DNA of 64,000 bases from an uncultured Marvinbryantia sp. Its GTDB lineage: Bacteria; Bacillota; Clostridia; Lachnospirales; Lachnospiraceae. Made by a program: the position numbers and the translations under genes. Positions within the stretch are counted from its first letter, which is position 1. Each line of letters begins with the position of its first letter. Location of the stretch: NCBI RefSeq assembly GCF_905201705.1, contig NZ_CAJKOX010000021.1:1-64000 (forward strand), read 5' to 3'. Under the pieces are notes generated by a model. That model was given only the letters and a program-made list of their open reading frames with translations. It did no database searches and was not told the origin of the DNA. Positions 24,183 through 33,569 of this stretch are shown in pieces.

Positions 24183-24941
24183 CTATTCTCCAAGATATGC
24201 CGTGATAACCTGCGGATCGCTCAGCACCTCCGCTGTCTTGCCCTGGCAGAGTACCTGTCCGAAATTCAGTACCGTCAGCTCCTCGCAGATACCGGAAACC
24301 AGCTTCATGTCGTGCTCGATCAGAAGGATCGTCATGTCAAAATTATCGCGTACAAAGTGAATGGTCTTCATCAGCTCCGCCGTCTCGTTGGGGTTCATGC
24401 CCGCCGCCGGCTCGTCGAGCAGCAAAAGCTTCGGGTTCGTCGCCATCGCGCGCGCGATCTCCAGCTTGCGCTGTTTGCCGTAGGGAAGGTTGGACGCCAG
24501 ATACTCCGCCTCGCCGTCCAGTCCGAACACCCGCAGAAGCTCCATCGCCTTTTCATTCATTTCCTTTTCCTGCTTAAAATAAGAAGGCAGACGCAGGATC
24601 CCCGCAAGCGTCGAATATTTATGATCGTTGTGCAGACCAACCTTTACATTGTCAAGCACCGACATCGCGCCGAACAGACGGATATTCTGAAAGGTTCTTG
24701 CAATCCCGGCCTTATTGATCTCAATGGTGCTCTTTCCGGTAATATCCTCCCCGTCCAGGCGGATCACACCCTCGGTCGGCTTATATACGCCCGTCAGCAG
24801 ATTGAAAATCGTTGTTTTTCCGGCGCCGTTCGGTCCGATCAGGCCATAAAGCTGTCCTTTTTCGATTGATACGTGAAAACCATCCACCGCGCGGAGACCG
24901 CCAAACTGAATGGACAAATTGTTTACTTCAAGCATTGCCAT
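24183..24941 (-). CDS. livG: branched-chain amino-acid ABC transporter ATPase LivG
   Basis: A 252-residue ATPase. Walker A GPNGAGKTTIF near residue 39. The signature is the LivG variant NLPYGKQRKLEIARA rather than LSGGQ. Walker B is LLLDEPAAGMNPNE, and the C-terminal extension (ICEELTVLNFGQVLCQGKT) is usual for LivG. FQNIRLFGAMSVLDNVKVG is another family mark. It starts one base after the livM stop, with AGGAGGCGGC ahead. Cytoplasmic partner of LivF. Confidence 0.95.
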   Translation of the reverse strand: MAMLEVNNLSIQFGGLRAVDGFHVSIEKGQLYGLIGPNGAGKTTIFNLLTGVYKPTEGVIRLDGEDITGKSTIEINKAGIARTFQNIRLFGAMSVLDNVKVGLHNDHKYSTLAGILRLPSYFKQEKEMNEKAMELLRVFGLDGEAEYLASNLPYGKQRKLEIARAMATNPKLLLLDEPAAGMNPNETAELMKTIHFVRDNFDMTILLIEHDMKLVSGICEELTVLNFGQVLCQGKTAEVLSDPQVITAYLGE

Positions 24942-24942
24942 G

Positions 24943-26025
24943 TTAAGCCGCCTCCTTTTTCTTTCTGCCGCCCTTCAGCTTCTCCAGCATACGGCTTCTC
25001 CAGTTGCGCGCCGCAGGCGCCCAGTTAAACAGCATCATCGCGATCAGCACAATTGCGTAGATCAGCATACGGTAGGTGGAGAATCCGCGCAGCAGCTCCG
25101 GAAGCGCATACAGGATAATCGTCGCAATAATAGAACCGCGCAGATTTCCGATGCCGCCGAGCACCACGTATACCAGGATCAGGATCGACAGGTTATAGTC
25201 GAAGGTGGATACCTTCAGCATGGAAAGATTGTGGGCATAAAGCACTCCGGCTACCCCGGCAAGGGCCGCAGAAATCGTAAATGCCATCAGCTTATATTTT
25301 GTCACACTGATGCCCACGGATTCCGCCGCAATACGGTTGTCCCTGGTGGACATGATCGCGCGCCCGCTTCTGGAATTTACCAGATTCTGCACAATAAACA
25401 GAGTGATCAGAATCAGAATCACGCCTATGATAAAGAAATAATCCTTGATATCCTTATATAAGGCAGCCGTGCCCGAAATGCCGAGCGCGCCCTTCATGAT
25501 CTGCTTGCCGCCCGCAGCCATTTTAAGCCCTGCCGAGCTTGCCGCCACATGAAGTCCGTTTTCATCCACGCCCACATACAGCACGTTGATGAGGTTCTTG
25601 ATGATCTCGCCGAATGCCAGCGTAACGATCGCAAGATAATCGCCGCGAAGTCTCAGAACCGGGATGCCGATCAGCACGCCGAAAACCGCCGCCACTGCCG
25701 CGCCGATCAGAATTGCGAGGATCAGCCTTGGCACAGACGGGATCGTGTCCGCAAACACATTGGAAAACAGCGCGCTGGAATAAGCGCCGACGCACATGAA
25801 TCCGGCGTGTCCCAGACTCAGCTCGCCCGAAAATCCAACGACCAGGTTCAGGGAAAGCGCCGCGATCGTGTAGACGCAGAGCGGCACCAGAAGCCCCGTG
25901 AGCAGCCTGGACAGATTGCCCGTCGCGGAAAGTGTCTGCACAACGATGAAAATAACGATCACCATCGCGTACGTGATATAATTATTTTTTGATGTCTTAC
26001 TCATACCTTTTTTCATATCCGCCAC
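24943..26025 (-). CDS. livM: branched-chain amino-acid ABC permease LivM
   Basis: A 360-residue membrane protein with about nine to ten helices. The core LNLVVGFSGELSLGHAGFMCVGAYSSALF and GDYLAIVTLAFGEI are LivM signatures, and the EAA-like SVGISVTKYKLMAF loop contacts the ATPases. The start is uncertain: GTG at 26025 lies straight after the livH stop with AGGAG ahead, while ATG at 26016 has TAGGTGG ahead. The C-terminus is basic (GGRKKKEAA). It forms the membrane channel with LivH. Confidence 0.93.
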   Translation of the reverse strand: MADMKKGMSKTSKNNYITYAMVIVIFIVVQTLSATGNLSRLLTGLLVPLCVYTIAALSLNLVVGFSGELSLGHAGFMCVGAYSSALFSNVFADTIPSVPRLILAILIGAAVAAVFGVLIGIPVLRLRGDYLAIVTLAFGEIIKNLINVLYVGVDENGLHVAASSAGLKMAAGGKQIMKGALGISGTAALYKDIKDYFFIIGVILILITLFIVQNLVNSRSGRAIMSTRDNRIAAESVGISVTKYKLMAFTISAALAGVAGVLYAHNLSMLKVSTFDYNLSILILVYVVLGGIGNLRGSIIATIILYALPELLRGFSTYRMLIYAIVLIAMMLFNWAPAARNWRSRMLEKLKGGRKKKEAA

Positions 26026-26910
26026 CTACACTTTCTCCTGTACATTCTTGCCAAACAGTCCGGTGGGCTTTACCAGAAGCACGATGATCAGCACCGCAAA
26101 CACGATCGCATCCGCCACCTGGGAAGAAATGTAGGCTTTTCCGAAAATCTCAATGACGCCAAGCAGAATGCCGCCGATCATCGCGCCCGGAATCGAGCCG
26201 ATGCCGCCGAATACCGCCGCCACAAATGCCTTGATGCCCGGCATCGCGCCGGTGTACGGCGTCAGCGTGGGGTATGCCGAGCAGAGAAGCAGTCCGGCGA
26301 TCGCAGCAAGCCCGGAACCGATCGCGAAGGTGAGGGAAATCGTGGAATTTACATTCACGCCCATAAGCTGCGCCGCGTCGCGGTCCTCTGAAACCGCCTG
26401 CATCGCGCGTCCCGGCTTCGTCTTGTTTACAAAAAAGGTCAGACCGCACATGATAATGATACATGCGGCGATCGTCACAATGGTAATACCCTTGATGGTA
26501 AGCTGTCCGTCAAACAGTACCAGCGTCGGCACGTTGATCACGGTCACGAAGCTCTTTGCATCTGCGCCGAAGATCAGCAGCGCCAGATTCTGCAGCAGAT
26601 AGCTGACGCCGATCGCCGTGATCAGCACTGCCAGATTGGACGACGCTTTTCTGAGCGGGCGGTATGCAACCATTTCAATGGTGATGCCAAGAACCGTACA
26701 CAATACAACAGCCAGAAGAATGGACAGTGCCGGAGACAGCCCTGCTTTCGTGATCGCCGTGAGGATTACAAAGGCGCCGACCATAATGACGTCTCCATGG
26801 GCGAAGTTCAGCATCTTCGCGATGCCGTACACCATGGTATATCCAAGGGCGATGATCGCATAGATACTGCCAAGGCTGATGCCGTCTTTTAAATAGGAAA
26901 TAAAACTCAT
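26026..26910 (-). CDS. livH: branched-chain amino-acid ABC permease LivH
   Basis: A 294-residue membrane protein with about eight helices. Signatures: LGYTMVYGIAKMLNFAHGDVIMVGAF near the N-terminus, AVSEDRDAAQLMGVNVN (ATPase contact) and GGIGSIPGAMIGGILLG. The ATG at 26910 has GAGGTGTACT ahead and is preferred to a non-ATG codon 12 bp earlier. It follows the binding-protein gene livJ after a 201-bp gap rich in hairpins, which probably lowers permease expression relative to LivJ. Confidence 0.94.
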   Translation of the reverse strand: MSFISYLKDGISLGSIYAIIALGYTMVYGIAKMLNFAHGDVIMVGAFVILTAITKAGLSPALSILLAVVLCTVLGITIEMVAYRPLRKASSNLAVLITAIGVSYLLQNLALLIFGADAKSFVTVINVPTLVLFDGQLTIKGITIVTIAACIIIMCGLTFFVNKTKPGRAMQAVSEDRDAAQLMGVNVNSTISLTFAIGSGLAAIAGLLLCSAYPTLTPYTGAMPGIKAFVAAVFGGIGSIPGAMIGGILLGVIEIFGKAYISSQVADAIVFAVLIIVLLVKPTGLFGKNVQEKV

Positions 26911-26952
26911 AGTACACCTCATAAATATTCTGTGTGTTTTCTCAGTGGTCCT

Positions 26953-27080
26953 TTGTTTTTACATAACAGGAAAGGACAGCTACACATCCGTTCCTGTTAT
27001 ATAAAAACAGAGAGACGGCGCCTTCCTCACAGGTACCGTCCCCCGTTTCTTAAACGGCAATCCCCCTGTTATCGGGGAAG
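26953..27080 (-). other. stacked hairpins in the livJ-livH gap
   Basis: Three inverted repeats lie between the genes: TGTTTTTA(C)ATAACAGGAA with its complement (26953-27008), GAGACGGCGCC with GGTACCGTCCC (about 27011-27043), and CCCC-TGTTAT-CGGGG (about 27065-27080). Such stacks after binding-protein genes usually protect the upstream mRNA and cut read-through. Confidence 0.55.
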
Positions 27081-27111
27081 TGTCTTTTTACATCAAAACA
27101 CTATGGAAATG

Positions 27112-28266
27112 TTACTCCATCATCTCGTAAACGCCGTCTTTGATCACAACAGCCTTCGGCTCCTTATCGCACTCGCCGTCCTCGGTCCATTTTGCTGCAC
27201 CGGTAAGACCGTCGATCTCAATGTTCAGCATGGAAGCGGACATTGCAGCGCTGATGTCCTCGTTGGACATATCCGGTGTGATGCCTGCATCGTTTGCTGC
27301 TGCCTGCATAGCGTAAATTACATCATAAGCGTCTGCTGCAAACTGGTTCGGCGTCTCGCCGTTGTTTGCCTCGCCGTATGCGGTTACGAAGTTTACAGTC
27401 GCCTCATCCTCTGCGGTTGCGGAGAACGGTGTCAGAAGCATAACGCCCTCTGCCAGAGAGGTATCAAAGTTTTCTACGGAAAGGATACCGTCCATACCGT
27501 CTACGCCGAAGAAGGTAACGTCGAGCTGCGCGTCTGCCGCCTGCTGCAGGATCAGCGCACAGTCAGAATAGTAGTTCGGCAGGAACAGAAGCTCTGCGCC
27601 GCTCTCTTTGATCTTGGAAAGCTGTACGGAGAAGTCTGTGTTGCTGTCTGTGGTGTATGCTTCATCTGCAACAACCTCCAGACCATATCCCGGAGCTGCC
27701 TCTACGAATGCATCGTGGATACCTACGTTGTAGTCTGTGGAAGAATCATACAGAATCGCGATCTTGGTAGCAAGCCCGTTCTCAGAGATGTACTGAGCGG
27801 ATTTGGAACCCTGCATCGGGTCTGTGAAGCACATACGGAACTCGTTGGAGCCTGCTGTGATACAGTCTACCGCGCTTCCGGACGGTGTGAACAGGAAGGT
27901 GCTCTCTGCTGCCTCACCGCCTACTGCGATGCAGGCACCGGAGGTAACGGTACCGCAGAGCATCTGCATACCCTTGTCCAGAAGGTCGTTGTATGCGTTG
28001 ATCGCCTTCTCAGCATCGCCCTGGTCGTCGCCTGCGTCCAGAAGCTCAACCTGATAGCCGTTGAAGCCGCCGTTTGCGTTTACTTCATCGATCGCAATTT
28101 TTGCTGCATTGTATACATTCGTGCCGTACTGTGCATAGTCGCCTGTCATCGGTCCGATTACGCCAATCTTGAAGGTACCTTCTTCCGCTGCTGCCGGCAC
28201 TGCCAGAACGCCTGCAACCATAGCCGCCGCCATAGCAACGCTGACTGCTTTGTTAAATTTTTTCAT
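27112..28266 (-). CDS. livJ: branched-chain amino-acid ABC substrate-binding protein
   Basis: A 384-residue exported binding protein of the Leu/Ile/Val type. Signal peptide 1-28 (AMVAGVLAVPAAAEEG) without a lipobox Cys. The body opens FKIGVIGPMTGDYAQYGTNV, with AKIAIDEVNANGGFNG and a GTVTSGACIAVGGEA ligand-site segment, all typical of family 4 binding proteins. AAAGGAGGATAAGAATT precedes the ATG. It heads the operon and is driven by the promoter at 28.3 kb. The lack of a lipid anchor raises the question of how it stays at the cell surface. Confidence 0.93.
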   Translation of the reverse strand: MKKFNKAVSVAMAAAMVAGVLAVPAAAEEGTFKIGVIGPMTGDYAQYGTNVYNAAKIAIDEVNANGGFNGYQVELLDAGDDQGDAEKAINAYNDLLDKGMQMLCGTVTSGACIAVGGEAAESTFLFTPSGSAVDCITAGSNEFRMCFTDPMQGSKSAQYISENGLATKIAILYDSSTDYNVGIHDAFVEAAPGYGLEVVADEAYTTDSNTDFSVQLSKIKESGAELLFLPNYYSDCALILQQAADAQLDVTFFGVDGMDGILSVENFDTSLAEGVMLLTPFSATAEDEATVNFVTAYGEANNGETPNQFAADAYDVIYAMQAAANDAGITPDMSNEDISAAMSASMLNIEIDGLTGAAKWTEDGECDKEPKAVVIKDGVYEMME

Positions 28267-28298
28267 AATTCTTATCCTCCTTTATAAATTTGACATTA

Positions 28299-28328
28299 AT
28301 GATAACTCCGGAATGCCTTATTTGTCAA
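28299..28328 (-). promoter_or_regulatory. promoter of the liv operon
   Basis: TTGACA at 28323-28328 and TATCAT at 28299-28304 (18-bp spacer) on the minus strand, 33 bp before the livJ start. Confidence 0.7.
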
Positions 28329-28414
28329 TGTTTTTTTCGTTTCCTTATCATGGATATAAAGCATTAAAACCATTTATTTTCTTGATGCCAGGGCGTCGAA
28401 AGTCATACGTTCTT

Positions 28415-30037
28415 CTACGCGCCCACATTCACCGTATACCATTTTTCAGTCGGCTCGGACAGGTATACTACGATCACGTCTTTCAGCTCCGCGATACTGC
28501 CCTCCTGCGGCCAGGTGTTCATGGTTTTGGTCTGCTCCAGCGCCGCCGCTATCTGCTGCTCGTCCGCCTGCTGCACCGCATAGCCTCTGGTCTGCAGGAA
28601 ATCGCACATTCTGGAATTATTTCCGTCGTCCCAGGCAAAGAAGGAACCGCCGAGCGTGCAGGATTCCAGGACCGGCAGCTCATCCTGCGCGACCATACCG
28701 ATAAACGCGACCGGCTTTTCGTGATAATCCATCCCTGCCGCCTGGATGTCGTACATGATCTGACCCGCCGTCGTGCAGTCCTTTTCGTACGCAATGCTGC
28801 TGTAATAGTAGATCAGATTCATATTACGGGCGTTCAAAAACAACAGATAACTTCCAAGGACCACCATCGCCTTTTTCAGCAGCGGCTTTGTGATGGTCTG
28901 CGTGATAACATACATCTGCACCGCGCCCGTCAGCGGAAGCGCAAGCAGCATCCTTCCATGCGTCTTGTAGGTCGCCAGCGCCAGATACAGCACAAACGGA
29001 GCCACGCAGAGCGCGACCGTATAGAACAGAATACCAGCTTTTTTCTTCCATCCCTTCTGCCGCGCAAACAGGTACACCGCGCAGATTACAAAAAGAATAG
29101 AGAGCACGCGGATCACGCTTCCCCCATAGATGTATTCTCCCTGAAAAGGAATCGCAAAAGAAACACGTCCGATGTTGGCGACTGCCATCGCCGCTGCCAT
29201 CTTCCAGTCGCCGCTTGTCCAGCCATTGTAATTATCGCCGAGATAACCGGCAGAACCGACCAGACGCCCCAGGATCACATTTATTACATAATAAACTGCG
29301 ACTGCCATCGCACAGATCGCCGCACAGGTGAGAATCGTACATTTCAGACTGCACTGAGCACTGTTTTCCGCGCGCTTCGCCGGATCGCCTGTTCCCATTT
29401 TCGTCTCGTCCTGCAAAGCCTGTCTGTCTGCGTACAAAGCGCCCTTCCCCAGGCTGCGGCACACAGAAAGATAATGCAAAAGGCATTCCGCCGCCACCGC
29501 TGTCACATACACGCAGATCATCGCCTGGAAGGTAGCTATGCCGTAAAACAGGCAGAGCATCGCGCAGACTGCGTCCTTTTTTCTGCGCTGCTTCAGGAAG
29601 CGCCGGCTGAGCACAAAGCTTACTGCCGTCGCTATCATCGCGGTGCTCACCTGCAGATCGAACATGGAGAACGCCATAATTTCTCCCACCACAAAGGGCA
29701 GGGAGGAATAATACGCGCAGAAGAAAAACACCTGCCACTCCTTTGGCTTTTCCAGAAGCGCGTATGCAAAGATCATGCCGGATATATTCCAGCCGACGAT
29801 CGCCAGAAAATCCCAGAGAAACGGCGCAAAATTGCCGTTGCTCGTGAAGATCAGATCAAACAGCCAGATCGCAAATCTTCCCTGAAGGATCCAGAGCGCG
29901 CTCGGCTCCGAGGCCAGGATCCACGTTTCGTCGTCGATGCAGAGGGTAAAGTGCGTAAGCATAAACCCAAAGCACACGAAGGAAAACAGCAGCGAGCCGA
30001 TAAGCGCCCTCTTATATTTTTTCGCAAATGTTGTCAT
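28415..30037 (-). CDS. polytopic membrane protein, GtrII-like glucosyltransferase family
   Basis: A 540-residue protein with about eleven hydrophobic helices from residue 12 to 390 and a soluble C-terminal domain of about 150 residues. An acidic CIDDETW motif follows the first helix, as in GtrII/GT-C type enzymes that move sugars from polyprenyl carriers. Similarity is by architecture and motif only. The ATG at 30037 begins right after the proS stop (TAG-A-ATG), which implies coupling and rules out the longer frame that overlaps proS. Substrate unknown; it may decorate a cell-surface polymer. Confidence 0.62.
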   Translation of the reverse strand: MTTFAKKYKRALIGSLLFSFVCFGFMLTHFTLCIDDETWILASEPSALWILQGRFAIWLFDLIFTSNGNFAPFLWDFLAIVGWNISGMIFAYALLEKPKEWQVFFFCAYYSSLPFVVGEIMAFSMFDLQVSTAMIATAVSFVLSRRFLKQRRKKDAVCAMLCLFYGIATFQAMICVYVTAVAAECLLHYLSVCRSLGKGALYADRQALQDETKMGTGDPAKRAENSAQCSLKCTILTCAAICAMAVAVYYVINVILGRLVGSAGYLGDNYNGWTSGDWKMAAAMAVANIGRVSFAIPFQGEYIYGGSVIRVLSILFVICAVYLFARQKGWKKKAGILFYTVALCVAPFVLYLALATYKTHGRMLLALPLTGAVQMYVITQTITKPLLKKAMVVLGSYLLFLNARNMNLIYYYSSIAYEKDCTTAGQIMYDIQAAGMDYHEKPVAFIGMVAQDELPVLESCTLGGSFFAWDDGNNSRMCDFLQTRGYAVQQADEQQIAAALEQTKTMNTWPQEGSIAELKDVIVVYLSEPTEKWYTVNVGA

Positions 30038-30038
30038 T

Positions 30039-31478
30039 CTAGTACGCTTTTCCCCAGTAAACCATCTTTGTCGCCGGTTTTCCGCAGTAAATACAGGTAT
30101 CCGCAATCTGCTCCTGCTCAAACGGGATACAGCGGGAGGTAACGCCTGCCTCCTCTTTGAGAGCGTCCTCGCACTCCTGGCAGCCGCACCACATTGCTTT
30201 GATAAAGCCCGGCTTGTTTTCTGCGATATCCTTGAATTCGTCAAGCTTCGCCGCCGTGTAGGTATGCGCATCGCGGTGTGCGCGTGCGCGCTCCAGCATA
30301 TCCTTCTGCATAATCTCCAGCACTTCCGCCGTCTTCTGTGCAAGCTCTTCAAGCGGCGTCACCAGCTTTTCTCTTGTGTCGCGGCGCACGATGACAGCCT
30401 GTCCTGCCTCGATATCCTTCGGTCCAAGTTCGATACGCACCGGAATGCCGCGCATCTCCTGCTCGGAGAATTTCCAGCCCGGACTCTTCTCGGAATCGTC
30501 CAGCTTCACGCGCAGGCCTGCTTTCGCAAGCGTCTCTTTTACTTCGTTTGCCTTATCGAGCACGCCGTCCTTCTGCATCTGGATGGGGATCACCATCACC
30601 TGTGTGGGCGCTACGCGCGGCGGCAGCACCAGACCGCTGTTGTCACCGTGAACCATGATGATTGCGCCGATCATACGGGTGGTCATGCCCCAGGAGGTCT
30701 GATGTACATATTTTAAAGTGTTGTCTTTATCCGCATACTGGATGCCGAAAGCCTTTGCAAAGCCGTCGCCGAAATTGTGGCTGGTGCCGGACTGCAGCGC
30801 CTTGCCGTCGTGCATCAGCGATTCGATGGTGTAGGTCGCCTCCGCTCCGGCAAATTTTTCTTTATCGGTCTTGCGGCCCTTGATCACCGGGATCGCAAGA
30901 AACTCCTCACAGAAATCAGCGTAAACGTTCAGCATCTGGATGGTGCGCTCCTCCGCTTCCTCAGCAGTCGCGTGCGCGGTGTGTCCCTCCTGCCACAGAA
31001 ACTCGCGGGAACGAAGGAACGGACGGGTCGTTTTCTCCCAGCGCATAACCGAGCACCACTGGTTGTATACCTTCGGCAGATCGCGGTAGGAGTGTACGTC
31101 GTTCGCATAGAAATCGCAGAACAGTGTCTCGGAGGTCGGACGCACACACATTCTCTCCTGCAGCGGCTCCAGTCCGCCGTGCGTCACCCACGCCACCTCC
31201 GGCGCAAAACCTTCCACATGATCCTTCTCCTTCTGGAGCAGGCTTTCCGGGATCAGCATCGGCAGATATACATTCTCCACTCCGGTTTCCTTGAAACGTC
31301 TGTCCAGCTCATGCTGTATATTTTCCCAGATCGCATAGCCAGCCGGCTTGATCACCATGCAGCCTTTCACGCTGGTGTAATCGGTCAGCTCCGCCTTTTT
31401 CACGACGTCGGTATACCACTGCGCGAAATCCTCCTCCATCGAGGTGATCGCTTCCACTAATTTCTTGTCTTTCGCCAT
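30039..31478 (-). CDS. proS: prolyl-tRNA synthetase, archaeal/eukaryote type (ProS type 3)
   Basis: A 479-residue class II synthetase that charges tRNA-Pro. Length and the lack of the bacterial editing insert identify type 3. Motif 2 region REFLWQEGHTAHAT and motif 3 region GMTTRMIGAIIMVHGDNSGLVLPP are clear. The C-terminal zinc module has Cys pairs MWCGCQEC and CIYCGKPA and ends in the usual Tyr (YWGKAY). The ATG at 31478 follows GAGGAGAAAAATT. No T-box leader is visible in the 260 bp upstream. Confidence 0.95.
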   Translation of the reverse strand: MAKDKKLVEAITSMEEDFAQWYTDVVKKAELTDYTSVKGCMVIKPAGYAIWENIQHELDRRFKETGVENVYLPMLIPESLLQKEKDHVEGFAPEVAWVTHGGLEPLQERMCVRPTSETLFCDFYANDVHSYRDLPKVYNQWCSVMRWEKTTRPFLRSREFLWQEGHTAHATAEEAEERTIQMLNVYADFCEEFLAIPVIKGRKTDKEKFAGAEATYTIESLMHDGKALQSGTSHNFGDGFAKAFGIQYADKDNTLKYVHQTSWGMTTRMIGAIIMVHGDNSGLVLPPRVAPTQVMVIPIQMQKDGVLDKANEVKETLAKAGLRVKLDDSEKSPGWKFSEQEMRGIPVRIELGPKDIEAGQAVIVRRDTREKLVTPLEELAQKTAEVLEIMQKDMLERARAHRDAHTYTAAKLDEFKDIAENKPGFIKAMWCGCQECEDALKEEAGVTSRCIPFEQEQIADTCIYCGKPATKMVYWGKAY

Positions 31479-31739
31479 AATTTTTCTCCTCAATATCTAA
31501 TATTCACAGCGCCGCAGACGCCGCAAAACCCGCCCGGGCGCGTCACTTTCTTTATTTTAGTGCATTTCCCTCACTTTTTCAACACTGCATTGATATTTTT
31601 GCAGAAAAAACAGCCAGGCTTCTTGCATGAATCCCGTTTTTACACTATAATAAAACCACTTAATCGATCCGACGGAGCGTTTTGTGATGCATCCAGTCAT
31701 ACTGCGCCCCTTCCCACACTACAAAGAAGGGAGACTCCT

Positions 31740-32234
31740 ATGCAAAAGCCAGTTCTGTACCGAAAAAGATTGATTCCCGATGAATGCATTCTGCTGAAAA
31801 ATGATGAGATCCTCCACGCGGAGGAAAATCTGATCGTCACCAAATGGAACACCCTCCGTCCGAAAAAGGAATTAAGCCACGGTCTGTCCGCCTTTTTCCT
31901 TGACAGGGGTATCAAGATCAGCAAATTTTACAACCACGCAGGCGAGCTGATCTGCTGGTACTGCGACATCATCACCTATACTTACGACCGGGATACAGAC
32001 ACTTATGTGATGACAGATCTTCTGGCGGACGTGCTGGTGTACCCCGACGGAACCGTGAAGGTCGTCGACCTCGACGAGCTTGCGCTGGCAGCAGAAAAAA
32101 AGCTGATCTCGGAAGAACAGCTTTTAATCGCGTTAAGACAGCTCGACTGGCTGCTGCAGACCATCTACAGCGGCAGTTTTCGTAAGCTGCTCCAATATGT
32201 TGATCAGTTTTGCCCGAACAATCGGTTTTCCTGA
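31740..32234 (+). CDS. DUF402 family protein (nucleoside-diphosphate phosphatase-like)
   Basis: A 164-residue protein, one of the few plus-strand genes. The DUF402 beta-barrel core is seen in KWNTLRPKKELSHGLSAFFL, ISKFYNHAGELICWYCDIITY and VLVYPDGTVKVVDLDEL; the acidic YCDI and DLDEL residues are the metal-site candidates. Relatives include FomD and Ntdp, which hydrolyse nucleoside di- and triphosphates. The ATG at 31740 has GAAGGGAGACTCCT ahead; the open frame extends 5' of it but without codon-like character. It converges with the dCMP deaminase. Confidence 0.78.
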   Translation: MQKPVLYRKRLIPDECILLKNDEILHAEENLIVTKWNTLRPKKELSHGLSAFFLDRGIKISKFYNHAGELICWYCDIITYTYDRDTDTYVMTDLLADVLVYPDGTVKVVDLDELALAAEKKLISEEQLLIALRQLDWLLQTIYSGSFRKLLQYVDQFCPNNRFS

Positions 32235-32286
32235 ATACTTTCCGGCATAACCCCTGCATCCGGTCCGCACCAGGATGATTCTCCTC

Positions 32287-32769
32287 TTATAACTCCAGGG
32301 AGATCCTGCGCCCGGTCCGCTCATACCTGCGCAGCTTCACGCCCGCTGTCGTCAGCATCCGCTTGGATGCCAGCACGGAAGGCGTGTCTGCGTATTTATC
32401 ACAGTCATATACGATCTGTTTGATACCCGCCTGGATGATCGCCTTCGCGCACTCATTGCACGGAAACAACGTCACATAAAGCGTCGCGCCGTCCAGACTG
32501 CCCCCGCGGTAGTTTAAGATCGCGTTCAGCTCGCTGTGCGTCGTGTAGAGATACTTCGTGTTCAGCTCGTCTCCCTCGCGCTCCCACGGGAAATCATCAT
32601 CCGAGCAGCCGATCGGAAGACCGTTGTACCCCATCGACAAAATCTTGTTTTCCTTGCTGACAATGCAGGCTCCCACCTGCGTGTTGGGATCCTTGGAGCG
32701 CATACCGGAAAGCAGGGCAACTCCCATAAAATACTCATCCCAGGAAATATAGTCTGTGCGCTTCGGCAT
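32287..32769 (-). CDS. deoxycytidylate (dCMP) deaminase
   Basis: A 160-residue zinc enzyme of the ComEB type. It turns dCMP into dUMP for thymidylate synthesis. Zinc/catalytic motifs are THSELNAI (His and Glu) and FPCNECAK (two Cys). The nucleotide loop DPNTQVGACIVS is present. Length is normal. GAGGAGGGAAAAGG precedes the ATG. It is next to upp, so this is a small pyrimidine cluster. Confidence 0.93.
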   Translation of the reverse strand: MPKRTDYISWDEYFMGVALLSGMRSKDPNTQVGACIVSKENKILSMGYNGLPIGCSDDDFPWEREGDELNTKYLYTTHSELNAILNYRGGSLDGATLYVTLFPCNECAKAIIQAGIKQIVYDCDKYADTPSVLASKRMLTTAGVKLRRYERTGRRISLEL

Positions 32770-32867
32770 CCTTTTCCCTCCTCATCTTACGCACCGGCTG
32801 CCCGGCTCTTACGTTCATGTGCCGCCCGGACGCTGCGTCGGCTGCCCGTCTCCGGTTATTGCACCGC

Positions 32868-32911
32868 AAAAAAGCCGTGCCGCCGCCCGTTCCATGCGCC
32901 GCCGGGCTTTT
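32868..32911 (-). terminator. terminator after upp
   Basis: AAAAGCC and GGCTTTT pair on the minus strand around a GC-rich inner structure, ending in six T; it lies 12 bp beyond the upp stop. Confidence 0.65.
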
Positions 32912-32923
32912 GTCTGCACGCCG

Positions 32924-33553
32924 CTACTTCGTTCCGAAAATACGGTCTCCGGCGTCTCCAAGTCCCGGCACGATATAGCCGTGGTCATTGAGATGGTCGT
33001 CCTTTGCGCCGATGTAGATGTCTACGTCCGGATGCGCCTTCTGCATCGCCTCGATCCCCTCCGGCGCGGCAATAATGCACATAAAATGAATGTTTTTCAC
33101 GCCCTTGTCCTTCAGCATCTGGATAGCGGCAACTGCCGAGCCGCCGGTCGCCAGCATCGGGTCTACCACAAACACCTCGCGCTCTGCGCAGTCTCCGGGC
33201 AGCTTACAGTAATACTCCACCGGCTTTAAGGTTTCCGGATCGCGGTAGAGACCGATATGTCCTACCTTTGCCGCCGGGATCATCGCCAGCATTCCCTCCA
33301 CCATGCCGATACCGGCGCGCAGGATCGGGATGACCGCCAGCTTCTTTCCGGCAAGCTCCTTCACCGTCGTCTCACAGATGGGCGTCTCGATCTTCACATC
33401 CTGCAGCTTTAAATCGCGGGTCGCCTCGTAACACATCAGCATAGCGATCTCCCCGATGATCTGGCGGAAATCCTTCGATCCTGTTTCTTTTCTGCGGATC
33501 ACTCCGATCTTATGCTGTATCAGCGGATGATCCATCACACATACCTTTGCCAT
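32924..33553 (-). CDS. upp: uracil phosphoribosyltransferase
   Basis: A 209-residue enzyme joining uracil and PRPP to UMP. Signatures: PILRAGIGMVEGML near residue 78, the PRPP loop VFVVDPMLATGGSAVAAI near 127, and the uracil-binding C-terminus IVPGLGDAGDRIFGTK. GACAGGAGGAGACGGAT precedes the ATG. It is last in the cluster tsaC - phosphatase-like - rpiB - upp, the same order as ywlC-ywlE-ywlF(rpiB)...upp of Bacillus. Confidence 0.97.
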   Translation of the reverse strand: MAKVCVMDHPLIQHKIGVIRRKETGSKDFRQIIGEIAMLMCYEATRDLKLQDVKIETPICETTVKELAGKKLAVIPILRAGIGMVEGMLAMIPAAKVGHIGLYRDPETLKPVEYYCKLPGDCAEREVFVVDPMLATGGSAVAAIQMLKDKGVKNIHFMCIIAAPEGIEAMQKAHPDVDIYIGAKDDHLNDHGYIVPGLGDAGDRIFGTK

Positions 33554-33569
33554 ATCCGTCTCCTCCTGT

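Noticed and set aside
26932..28287. A 451-codon plus-strand frame opposite livJ
   Set aside because: Shadow of livJ; Cys/Val-rich translation, no domain and no ribosome site.
28169..30142. A 657-codon plus-strand frame opposite the GtrII-like gene
   Set aside because: Antisense to a membrane protein whose Leu/Phe codons leave the opposite frame open; His/Arg-rich and featureless.
31479..31739. T-box or other riboswitch before proS
   Set aside because: No T-box core or specifier-like stem found in the upstream region.
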